From: Arachis hypogaea
Lineage: Eukaryota > Streptophyta > Magnoliopsida > Fabales > Fabaceae
Assembly (NCBI RefSeq): GCF_003086295.3
Contig: NC_092051.1
Coordinates: 64,357,772 to 64,421,771 of the forward strand
DNA length: 64,000 nucleotides
Direction of reading: 5' to 3'
Shown: piece after piece, positions 1 to 9,613 of the stretch
Layout: each line of letters begins with the position of its first letter
How positions within the stretch are numbered: position 1 is the stretch's first letter
Position numbers and translations under genes: made by a program
Notes under the pieces: generated by a model
The model's input: the letters and a program-made list of their open reading frames with translations, nothing else
Databases searched by the model: none
Told to the model about the DNA's origin: nothing

Positions 1-588
1 TTACCTTGTGCATTGATATATGTTCTATTTATATTTCAAAAAAAAAATACTTTTAGTTAAATAAGTAAATAAGGGGACATATTACCCCAATAATAAGCTT
101 AGTGAAGAAATTAATGCACATAAGGTGAAAATCAAAGTAAAATTAATATACGAGCATGTAATACAAAAGTGAAAAAAATTTGGGTAGCTAGGTAAAGCAT
201 TTTAAATTATATAAAGTAGATGTTAGGTGAGATCTTAAACTAATCAAGGATTCACTTTGTTAGCTTACTTAGCCTTATATATACCCTTACCCTTACCTTG
301 GCCCCATTACAACCTTGAGAAAGACCTCATGATTTTTGTATGTTTGTATTCAATATTTGTTGATTGGTTAGATGAAGAACAAAGTTTTAGAAAGTAGGAA
401 TAGAAAAGAATAGAGTGATTAACCCCAAACACTGAGTGACTAGAGAGTAAACACAAAAATCTAGTGAGGGTTCAATAGCTCATCACCATATATCTCTGCT
501 TAATTGTTTAAATTGTCTTGCAAGTTTGTGAAATATTTTAACCCAACTCAATTGTAACAGTGCTTTAACATGATTTAGGTTTGGCTAT
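1..588 (+). mobile_element. 3' internal fragment of an E6-like LTR retrotransposon
   Basis: This is non-coding AT-rich DNA. It matches in order the stretch at 50700-50808 plus 62926-63150: the same run of 'ttaggtgag..cttaa..aatca(a)ggattc', 'ccttaccttg', 'gccccattacaacct', 'cctcatga', and the 'gagtgac/gagcgac tagag' phrase. It is therefore a second copy of the 3' untranslated part of the family called E6 here, facing +. It is cut at 588 by the LTR of E1. The five bases before that LTR are GGCTA. No ORF worth naming is present. Confidence 0.65.
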
Positions 589-2125
589 TGATGAGCAGAT
601 ATTTTATACGCTTTTTGGGGTTAATTTCATATAGTTTTTAGTGTGTTTTAGTTAGTTTTTAGTTTATTTTCAGTAGTTTCTAGGCAAAATTCATATTTCT
701 GGACTTTACTATGAGTTTGTATGTTTTTCTGTAATTTTAAGTATTTTCTGGCTGCAATTGAGGGAGCTGAGCAGAAATCTGATTCAGGCTGAGAAAGGAC
801 TGCTGATGCTGTTGGATTCTGACCTTCCTGCACTCAGAATGGATTTTCTGGAGCTACATGACTTCAAATTGCGCGCTTCCAATTGCGTTGGAAAGTAGAC
901 ATCCAGGGCTTTCCAGCAATATATAATAATCTATACATTGCTAAAGGATAAATGACGTAAACTGGCGTTCAACGCCAGTTCCATGTTGCAGTCTGGCGTC
1001 CAGCGCTAGAAACAAGTTACAAGTTGGAGTTCAACGCCAGAAAAGGATCCAAAGCTGGCGTTGAACGCCCAAAAAAGCCCTATGCACGTGATTAGCTTAA
1101 GTCTCAGCCCCAGCACACACCAAGTGGGCTCCAGAAGTGGATTTCTGCACTATCCATCTTAGTTTACTCATTTTCTGTAAACCTAGTTTACTAGTCTAGT
1201 ATTTAAACAACTTTTAGAGACTTATCTTGTATCTCATGACATTTTAGATCTGAACTTTGTACCTTTTGATGGCATGAGTCTCTAAACTCCATTGTTGGGG
1301 GTGAGGAGCTCTGCTGTGTCTCGATGAATTAACGCAAGTATTTCTGTTTTCTATTCAAACATGCGTGTTCCTATCTAAGATATCCATTTGCACTTCAATA
1401 TGAATGTGATGAACATGGCAATCATCATCATTCATCCACGAACGCGTGCCTGACAACCACTTACGTTCCACCATAGAATGAATGAATATCTCTTAGATCT
1501 CTTAATTAGAATCTTTGTGGTATAAGCTAGATTGATGGAAGCATTCAAGAGAATCCGGAAAGTCTAAACCTTGTCTATGGTATTCCGAGTAGGATTTAGG
1601 GATTGAATGACTGTGACGAGCTTCAAACTCGCGAGTGCTGGGCATAGTGACAGACGCAAAAGGATAGTAAATCTTATTCCGGTACGATTGAGAACCTGCA
1701 GATGATTAGCCGTGCGGTGACAGCGCATCTGGACCCTTTTCACTGGAAGGATGGATGGTAGCCATTGACAACAATGATCCACCAACACACAGCTTGCCAT
1801 AGGAGGACGTCCGTGCGTGAATCAAGAAACAGAGGAAAGCAGAATTTCAGAAGACAAAGCATCTCCAAAACTCCAACATATTCTCCATCATTGCATACAA
1901 GTATAATTTGTGTTTTGCCCTTTTATTCCTTGCAATCAAACTTGATAAGTGAATTATTTTATTGTTTTCCTGACTAAGAGTTACAAGATAACCATAGATT
2001 ACTTCAAGCCAACAATCTCCGTGGGATCGACCCTTACTCACGTAAGGTATTACTTGGATGACCCAGTGCACTTGCTGGTTAGTGGTACGAGTTGTAAAAA
2101 GTGTGATTTACAATTTCGTGCACCA
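589..2125 (+). repeat. E1 5' LTR
   Basis: It begins TGATGAGCAGAT and ends GTGCACCA (TG...CA termini), and the primer site follows after five bases. It aligns end to end with 19690-21226. A palindrome array (961-1070) lies about 375-480 bp into the LTR. No canonical TATAAATA is seen; TATTTAAA at 1200-1207 sits where LTR-B copies have their TATA box. Antisense ORFs in this stretch recur in the other LTR copies and are not genes. Confidence 0.92.
961..1070. repeat. Palindrome array in E1 U3
   Basis: Four imperfect units of the GGCGTTnAACGCC type. The first, ACTGGCGTTCAACGCCAGT (961-979), is a perfect 9+1+9 inverted repeat with two CpG sites. The others carry single changes (e.g. GGCGTCCAGCGC). 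The matching array in the 3' LTR is at 20061-20171. Confidence 0.85.
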
Positions 2126-2130
2126 ATTTT

Positions 2131-2150
2131 TGGCGCCGTTGCCGGGGATT
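2131..2150 (+). promoter_or_regulatory. E1 primer-binding site (tRNA-Asp)
   Basis: TGGCGCCGTTGCCGGGGATT is complementary to the 3' end of plant cytosolic tRNA-Asp(GUC) as I recall it (...CCCCGGCAACGGCGCCA). It lies five bases after the LTR and would prime minus-strand DNA synthesis. Confidence 0.88.
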
Positions 2151-2910
2151 GTTTGAGTTTGGACAACTGACGGTTTATTTTGTTGCTTAGATTAGGAAAA
2201 ATTTTTCTTTTTAGTTTAGAGTCTTTTATTATTTATACCTTGTTAAAACACTTTAAACTTATAGCTCAATTAGCTAGAGCGTGGTGCTTATGTTCTTAGT
2301 AATTGGCTAGCCTGTTTTTAAAATCTTTTTCAAAAATAATTTTTCTTTGAATAAATCTTGTGCCAAACTTTAAGTTTGGTGTTTTCTTGTTGATTTTTCT
2401 TTGTTTTTCGAAAATTTTAGTTTGGTTTTCTAAAAATTTTAAGTTTGGTGTTCTTTCTTCATGTTCTTGTGTTCTTGTGAGTCTTCAAAGTGTTCTTGAG
2501 TTTCCTATTGTCTTGATCTTAAAATTTTTAAGTTTGGTGTTCCTTGGTGTTTTCCCTCCAAAATTTTCGAAAACAAAGAGCATTAGATCTAAAAATTTTA
2601 AATCTTGTACTATCTTATTGTTTTTCTATCTCCTCTTTAAATCCAAAAATATCTTTTCTCTCTATTTTAAAGCAAATTTTTGAAATTTACCTTTAAAATT
2701 CAGATTTTTATTTCAAAATTTAAAACCTTTTTCAAAAATCATCATATCCTTTTCAAAACTTCCTAACCACTTTCACTCTCCTCATTTTTTTCGAAAATCT
2801 TCACCTATTTTTATTTATTTTATTTTAATTTATTTTGTTTTTGAAATAAATAAATAATTAAATAAATAAAAAATTTTTCTTCTATTTTACATCATCTCCC
2901 TTTCTCCATC
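2151..2910 (+). other. E1 leader with tRNA-like segment and AAGTTTGG hairpin
   Basis: Non-coding, T-rich leader between primer site and gag. At about 2260-2293 it reads like the 5' half of a tRNA (TAGCTCAATTAGCTAGAGC, then GTGGTGCTTAT), closest to plant tRNA-Ile from memory; the same segment is at 21361-21394. At 2363-2379 CCAAACTTTAAGTTTGG is a perfect inverted repeat, and AAGTTTGGTGTT recurs near 2431 and 2531. Gag start is taken at 2911. Confidence 0.6.
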
Positions 2911-3940
2911 ATGGACCTAAGCGGAAATGAACAGTCCAGGAGGACTCTGGGGTCATATGCTAACCCCTCTACTGCTTCATATGGGAGTAGTATCTGCATA
3001 CCCTCCATTGGAGTCAGTAGCTTTGAGTTGAATCCTCAGCTCATTATCATGGTGCAGCAAAGTTGCCAGTATTTCGGTCTTCCACAAGAAGAACCTACAG
3101 AGTTTCTGGCACATTTTTTACAGATTGTTGACACAGTACATGATAAGGAAGTAGATCAGGATGTTTACAGATTATTACTGTTTCCATTTGCTGTAAAAGA
3201 CCAAGCTAAAAGGTGGTTAAATAACCAACCTAAGGCTAGCATAAGGACATGGAAACAGCTGACAGAAAAATTCTTGAACCAATACTTTCCTCCAAAACGG
3301 ATGACACAGCTAAGGCTGGACATCCAAGGCTTTAAACAAGGGGATAATGAATCTCTTTATGATGCCTGGGAGAGATATAGAGAGATGCTACGAAAATGCC
3401 CCTCTGAAATGTTTTCAGAGTGGGTTCAGTTAGACATCTTCTATTATGGGCTTACAGAAAGAGCTCAAATCTCTCTAGACTACTCAGCTGGTGGATCTAT
3501 CCACATGAGAAAGACAATTGAAGAAGCTCAAGAGCTCATTGATACAGTTTCCAGAAATCAGCATCTGTACCTAAGCAGTGACCCTTCCATGAAAGAAGAG
3601 GTTTAAACAGTAATTGCTGAACTCAGTCCTGTAAAACAAGCTGGAGAATTCAATCAGCAACTGGACTTTCTAACAAAGCAGTTAGCCGAATTCAAGGATA
3701 GACTACAAAAGACAAGGATGGCTAACATAAATATGGAAGAACAATTGAAGCAAACAAAGCAGCAGCTGTCAAAATAAATAACAGAAGAATGCCAAGCAGT
3801 TCAATTAAGAAGTGGAAAGACATTAAATACCCCACCTCAAGGCAGCAAGAAGCCAAGAAATGAGCAAACCACCCAAAATCCACCTGAGGATAGTAAGAGC
3901 CCAGGGAAAAATAATTCCTGCGCTAAAACGCCAGAAATTG
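2911..3940 (+). pseudogene. gag: E1 gag (broken)
   Basis: Gag forms the virus-like particle in the cytoplasm and binds element RNA. The frame opens at ATG 2911 (DLSGNEQ...RTLGSY, shared with E1b and similar to E3). It contains a retrotransposon-gag domain: FPFAVKDQAKRWL, then FLNQYFPPKRM, YDAWERYREML and CPSEMFSEWVQL. The frame is interrupted by TAA at 3604-3606 (E1b has AAA here, so an A-to-T change) and TAA at 3775-3777. It otherwise continues without shift into the protease region. A glutamine-rich predicted coiled-coil segment (QQLDFLTKQLAEFKDRLQ) follows the first stop. No CCHC zinc knuckle is visible. Confidence 0.85.
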
Positions 3941-5508
3941 GGTGGAAGGCTGGCGCTGAATGCCCAGACCATGCTCAGGACTGGCGTTCAACGCCAGAAA
4001 CAAGCAAGGATCTGGCGTTGAACGCCCAAAAGAAGCACAGTTCTGGCGTTCAGACGCCAGGAACAGATGAGGAGCTGGCGTCTAACGTCACTCCAGCTTC
4101 TAACTCTGGCACTCAATTTCCAGTGAGAGATCAGACACACACAAGTGCTGATGACAACCCATCTAAAAAGGCTTCTTCAACCACTTTTGTAGGAAATAAA
4201 CTTACAGCAACTAAGGTTGAGGAATATAAAGCCAAGATACCTTATCCTCAAAAACTCCGCCAAGAGGAGCAGGATAAGCAATTTGCTCGCTTTGCAGATT
4301 ATCTCAGGACTCTTGAAATAAAGATTCCATTTGCAGAGGCAATTGAGCAAATACCTTCTTATGCCAAGTTCATGAAAGAGATCTTGAGTCATAAGAAAGA
4401 TTGGAGAGAAACTGAAAGAGTTCTCCTCACTGAAGAATGCAGTGCAGTCATTCTGAAAAGCTTTCCTAAAAATCTTAAAGACCCTGGGAGTTTTCTGATA
4501 CCATGCACATTAGAAGGTAATTGCACCAAGACAGCTTTATGTGATCTTGGGGCAAGCATCAACCTAATACCTGCATCCACTATCAGAAAGCTTGGTTTAA
4601 CTGAAGAAGTTAAACCAACCCGGATATGTCTCCAACTTGCGGATGGCTCCATTAAATACCCATCAGGCCTGATTGAAGACATGATTGTCAGAGTTGGGCC
4701 ATTTGCCTTTCCCACTGACTTTGTAGTTCTGGAAATGGAGGAGCACAAGAGTGCTACTCTCATTCTAGGAAGACCCTTCCTAGCAACTGGACGAACTCTC
4801 ATTGATGTCCAACAGGGGGAAATAACCCTGAGAGTCAATGATGATGAGTTTAAGTTGAATGTTATCAAAGCCATGCAGCATCCAGACACATCAAAAGACT
4901 ACATGAAAGTTGATCTTATTGACTCTTTGGTAGAAGAGATCAACATGGCTGTGAGTCTCGAATCAGAGTTGGAAGACATCTTTAAAGATGTTCAGCCTGA
5001 TTTGGAGGATTCAGAGGAAATGAAAGAGCCTCTGAAATTTCCTCTGGAAGAGGAAAAACCTCCTAAACCTGAGCTCAAACCATTACCACCATCCCTGAAA
5101 TATGCATTTCTGGGAGAAGGTGACACTTTTCCAGTGATCATAAGCTCTGCTTTAAGTCCACAAGAAGAGGAAGCACTTATTCAAGTGCTAAGGACACACA
5201 AGACAGCTCTTGGGTGGTCCATAGGTGACCTTAAGGGCATAAGCCCAGCTAGATGCATGCACAAAATCTTATTGGAGGATGATGCTAAACCAGTGGTTCA
5301 ACCACAGAGGCGGCTAAATCCAGCCATGAAGGAAGTGGTGCAGAAAGAGGTCACCAAATTACTGGAGGCTGGGATTATTTATCCTATTTCTGACAGCCCC
5401 TGGGTGAGCCCTGTCCAAGTTGTCCCTAAAAAGGGAGGCATGACAGTGGTTCATAATGAAAAGAATGAACTGGTTCCTACAAGAACAGTTACAGAAGGCT
5501 CAATATAG
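3940..5508 (+). pseudogene. pol: E1 gag-PR linker, protease and RT N-terminus
   Basis: This is the same frame as gag and is open from 4018 to 5508. The linker (about 3940-4090) is built from the GGCGTTnAACGCC palindromes, translated in frame as LALNAQKK and similar. Next come a conserved block (PYPQKLRQEEQDKQFARF), then an aspartic protease with active-site motif CDLGASINLIP near 4540 and a later ILGRPFLATGRTLIDV. After a spacer the RT N-terminus begins (CMHKILLEDDAKPVVQPQRR, DSPWVSPVQVVPKKGGM). It ends at TAG 5506-5508, where RT sequence has been lost and replaced by a short duplication. Confidence 0.88.
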
Positions 5509-5555
5509 CCACCAGAAAGGCTCAATACAGCCACCAAAAAGAATCATTTTCCTTT
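5490..5555 (+). repeat. Short duplication replacing an RT motif in E1
   Basis: Two near-copies of 'aaggctcaata(t/c)agccacca(g/a)' stand in tandem where E3 and E5 encode GWRMCIDYRKLN. The duplication introduces a stop and removes the conserved CIDYR stretch of RT. Confidence 0.75.
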
Positions 5556-5556
5556 A

Positions 5557-7525
5557 CCATTCATAGACCAGATGCTAGAAAGACTGGCTGGTCATGATTA
5601 TTACTGCTTTTTGGATAGCTACTCAGGCTATAACAAGATTGCAGTAGATCCCCAGGATCAAGAGAAAACAGCATTCACAAGTCCAGCTGGAGTGTTTGCT
5701 TATAGAAGGATGCCATTTGGGCTGTGTAATGCGCCTGCAACCTTTCAGAGATGCATGCTCTCTATTTTCTCTGATATGGTGGAAAAATTTCTGAAAGTCT
5801 TCATGGATGACTTCTCAGTATATGGAGACTCATTCTGCTCCTGTCTTGATCACCTGAAACTAGTTCTGAAAAGATGCCAAGAGACCAACCTGGTTTTAAA
5901 CTGGGAAAAATGTCACTTTATGGTGACTGAAGGGATTGTCCTTGGGCATAAAATTTCAAACAAGGGAATAGAAGTGGATCAAGCAAAAATAGAGGTAATT
6001 GAAAAATTACCACCACCTACCAATGTTAAGGTAATTAGAAGCTTTCTGGGGCATGCAGGATTCTATAGGAGGTTTATAAAGGATTTTTCAAAAATCGTAA
6101 AACCTCTTAGCAATCTGCTAGCTGCTGACACGCCATTTGTGTTTGACACAGAGTGTCTGCAGGCGTTTGAAATGCTGAAAGCCAAGCTGGTCATAGCACC
6201 AGTTATTTCTGCACCAGACTGGACATTACCATTTGAGCTAATGTGTGATGCCAGTGATCACGCCATTGGTGCAGTACTGGGGCAGAGGCATGACAAGCTT
6301 CTGCATGTCATTTATTATGCTAGCCATGTTTTGAATGATGCCCAGAAAAATTACACAACCACAGAAAAAGAATTGCTTGCAGTGGTTTATACCATTGACA
6401 AGTTTAGATCATACTTAGTAGGATCAAAAGTGATTGTGTACACAGATCATGCTGCTCTTAAATATCTACTCACAAAGCAGGATTCAAAACCCAGACTTAT
6501 AAGATGGGTGTTGCTTCTGCAAGAGTTTGATATAGAAATAAGAGACAGAAAAGGGACAGAGAACCAAGTGGCTGACCATCTGTCCCGGATAGAGCCAATA
6601 GAAGGGATGTCATTCCCCTCTCTTGAAATCCCTGAGACCTTTCCTGATGAGCATTTGTTTGCCATTCAGGAAACACCATGGTTTGCAGATATTGCAAACT
6701 ACAAAGTTGTAACGTTCATTCCCAAGGAGTACAGCAGGCAACAAAAGAAAAAATTAATTACTGATGCAAAGTACTACTTGTGGGATGAACCCTATCTCTT
6801 TAAGAGATGTGCAGATGGCATAATCCGTAGGTGTGTGCCTAAAGAAGAAGCACAAAGGATCTTATGGCATTGCCATGGGTCACAATATGGAGGTCATTTC
6901 GGACGTGAGCGAACAGCCACCAAGGTCCTCCAATGTGGCTTCTACTGGCCTACACTCTACAGAGATTCCCGAGAGTTTATACATAACTGTGACAGTTGCC
7001 AGAGAGCTAGTAATTTGCCTCACAGTTACGCCATGCCTCAACAAGGAATCTTGGAGATTGAGTTGTTTGATGTATGGGGTATTGATTTCATAGGGCCTTT
7101 CCCACCATCATACTCAAACACTTATATTCTGGTGGCAGTTGACTATGTATCAAAATGGGTTGAGGCCATTGCCACACCCACCAATGATACTAAAACAGTG
7201 CTGAAGTTCCTCCAGAAACATATATTCAGCAGGTTTGGTGTTCCCAGAGTACTAATCAGTGATGGGGGCACTCACTTCTGCAACAAACAGCTTTACTCTG
7301 CCATGGTCTGGTATGGGATTCGCCACAAGGTGGCGACTCCATATCATCCACAGACAAATGGGCAAGCTGAAGTCTCTAACAGAGAACTAAAAAGAATCCT
7401 GGAATGGACTGTAAGTACCCGTAGAAAGGATTGGGCACGAAGCTTGGATGATGCTCTGTGGGCTTATAGAACAGCATTCAAGACTCCTATAGGGACCTCT
7501 CCATACCAACTTGTGTATGGTAAGG
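5557..7525 (+). pseudogene. pol: E1 RT - RNase H - integrase (interrupted)
   Basis: An open frame of about 650 codons lacks its start because of the upstream lesion. [20 protein letters not shown] and catalytic FMDD (about 5800-5815). RNase [15 protein letters not shown], then [19 protein letters not shown] and VADHLSR. Integrase: HHCC zinc finger ([11 protein letters not shown] ... CDSC), and a core with D in GIDFIGPF, D in ISDGGTHF and E in [10 protein letters not shown]. It reads into SPYQLVYGK and stops where E2 inserted after 7525. The C-terminal part resumes at 15945. Key catalytic residues look intact, but the enzyme cannot be made whole. Confidence 0.92.
7521..7525 (+). repeat. Target-site duplication of E2 (left copy)
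   Basis: TAAGG, repeated exactly at 15940-15944 on the other side of E2. Removing E2 and one copy restores the integrase reading (LVYGK / [10 protein letters not shown]). Confidence 0.95.
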
Positions 7526-7914
7526 TGATGACAAGTCATCTTAGCCTATTTTAACTAGTCTTTTTCTTTTGTTTTCATTAGAATTATGCACTTTCTTGAG
7601 CTACAAGCAAGCCAATTAGGTAGATTTTCATGTTTCCTTTGATTTAATCAACCATGTATGAATTCATGCTATTTCATGAGGTTTTATACTATAATTGTCA
7701 CATATTATGAAAGAATGAATATCTCATGATTTTAAGCATAGCTTTGATGTGTTTGGTTGATTAATGATAGGTGAAGAAAGCTTGGAGAAAGGTTGAAGCA
7801 AGAAGGAATAGCTAGGAGTAAAGAGAAGACAATGAAATAAGTGAAATTGAACCAGGAAGCAAAAAGCTGGACCTAAAGTTAGCCTCAAACTTTTGCACAA
7901 ACTTTTGGGTGAAA

Positions 7915-8310
7915 AGTTAGCCCTAACGTTAGACCCTAACTTTTGGGCTAACGTTGGAACTTGAAAATCACTCCCTGGGTACCAAAAGTTTGCGCCAACG
8001 TTAGCCCCTAACTTTGAGGCTAACATTGGCACATGAAAATCACCCCTGGGCACCAAAAGTTTGCGCCAACGTTAGCCCCTAACTTGGAGGCTAACATTGG
8101 CATGATGAAAATCACCCCTGGGCACCAAAAGTTTGCGCCAACGTTAGCCCCTAACTTGGAGGCTAACGTTGGCACATGAAAACTACAAGGGGAGGAGCAA
8201 AAGTTTGCGCCAACGTTAGCCCCTAACTTTGAGGCTAACGTTGGCGCCACAAGTACACCAAGGAAGGCTAACGTTGGTGCAAAAGTTAGACCCCTAACTT
8301 TTGGACCAAC
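7915..8310. repeat. Palindrome array in E2 U3
   Basis: Five to six tandem units built on GCCAACGTTAGCC ... GGCTAACGTTGGC. The best unit pairs GCGCCAACGTTAGCC (8207-8221) with GGCTAACGTTGGCGC (8233-8247), a perfect 15-bp stem with an 11-nt loop. The repeated 'cacccctgggcaccaaaagttt' spacer shows the units arose by duplication. The second LTR's copy is at 14435-14830. Confidence 0.92.
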
Positions 8311-8538
8311 GTGAGTATCAGCAAATTATGTTAGCTGATATGAAAAGTTGGACCAAAAGTTAGACCCTAACTTTTGCTCCAACTTTTGGTCCAACTTTTG
8401 CAAAACTCCAACCCGGTTCATTTGGTTCACTTTGGTTCTTCTCCAAACTCCAAGAGCAATCAACTAAGGCCTCTTTCAACCCAATTCCACCAAGAGCAAA
8501 GGCCCAACTCAAGGCTTGAAGATCATTTGAAGAAAGTG

Positions 8539-8546
8539 TATAAATA
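8539..8546 (+). promoter_or_regulatory. E2 5' LTR TATA box
   Basis: TATAAATA, also at 15059-15066 in the 3' LTR, directly downstream of the palindrome array. The transcription start would be expected a few tens of bases further on. Confidence 0.6.
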
Positions 8547-9425
8547 GGATAGAATTCAAGTTCTTCGGGGAGCTTTCCTTTGGAATTTTCATAATAGTTT
8601 TCGGAGAGCTTTGGATATTGAGTGATCTTTAATTTCTTAGTCCTGGGGAAGGAGAATTCACTTCTCTTCCTCTTAGTTTTATTGCTTTCAATTTCTATTA
8701 CAATTGTCTTGGATCTTGGGTTGAAGAATTGAAGAAATTCTGTTTCAATCTCATCCTTGGATCTCTCTGTTTTATTTACTGATTGTGTGACTTTAATTTC
8801 TGTTAATTGCTCTTCATCTACTTTTCTTGCAATTTACAATTCCCTTGCAATTGTTCTTGTTGGATCTAGGAAGGCATTGAGATCTAGACTTGGTTTTCTA
8901 GTCTCTGGGCCCTGAGATCTGAATTCCTAATTTACATTTTGTTTCTTGCTTTTAATGTTCATTTACTTTACTGCTTCAAGATCCAATTCAACCCAAACCT
9001 TCTTTTACTCTTTTGTTTGATGCAATTTACTTTTCCTTGTTTAAATTCTGCAAATCCAATCCCCAATTCCCTTTACAATTCCAGCCGTTTACATTTCTTG
9101 CACTTTAAGATTCCGCAATTTACATTTCTTGCATTCTAAGTTTCTGCTATTTAATTTCTTGTTCTTTAAGATTCAGCATTTTAATTCCCTGTTCTCTTTA
9201 CTTCCATGCAAATTTAATTTCTGCAAATCACAAAACACTCGACCAAATCTTGATTCGCTTGACTAAATTAACCACTAAACTAAAAATTGCTCAATCCTTC
9301 AATCCCTGTGGGATCGACCTCACTCCCGTGAGTTTTTATTACTTGATGCGACCCGGTGCACTTGCCGGTTAGATTTGTGTGTTTTGGGAGAAATTCATTT
9401 TTCACCAAAATACTCATCAAGTTTT

Positions 9426-9445
9426 TGGCGCCGTTGCCGGGGATT
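9426..9445 (+). promoter_or_regulatory. E2 primer-binding site (tRNA-Asp)
   Basis: TGGCGCCGTTGCCGGGGATT, six bases after the LTR end, identical to that of E1. Confidence 0.9.
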
Positions 9446-9613
9446 GATTAGATTGACAATGATTAAGTGAGGTGGTAATCTAGATCAAGCACTTTTTCTT
9501 TAATTTTGATTAACCCACTAACTGTTTGATTTTTTGCTTAAACTAACTAACACTTTAATCTTGAAGTAGATTGAAGTGTCACTGGTTTTGTGCATTTCTC
9601 ATGCTCTGCTTGT

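Larger units (their letters stand above)
7526..9419 (+). repeat. E2 5' LTR
   Basis: Begins TGATGACAAGTCATC and ends AATACTCATCA. It aligns without gaps with 14046-15939. U3 has a palindrome array at about 7915-8310. A TATA box TATAAATA is at 8539-8546, about 1010 bp into the LTR. Long antisense frames such as the one through 8020-8250 are produced by the palindrome repeats. Confidence 0.95.

Noticed and set aside
1564..2071. Antisense and sense ORFs within LTRs (also 20665-21292, 24445-24773, 28797-29036)
   Set aside because: They recur in each LTR copy with changes that do not preserve protein sequence, and have no family resemblance.
2131..2150. Possible tRNA-Asp gene fragments
   Set aside because: Only the 3'-end complement is present, always next to an LTR, so these are primer-binding sites.
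8020..8250. Repetitive ORF (ASKLGANVGANF repeats) on the minus strand
   Set aside because: It is a translation of the E2 palindrome array; the same in 14540-14770. No coding signature.
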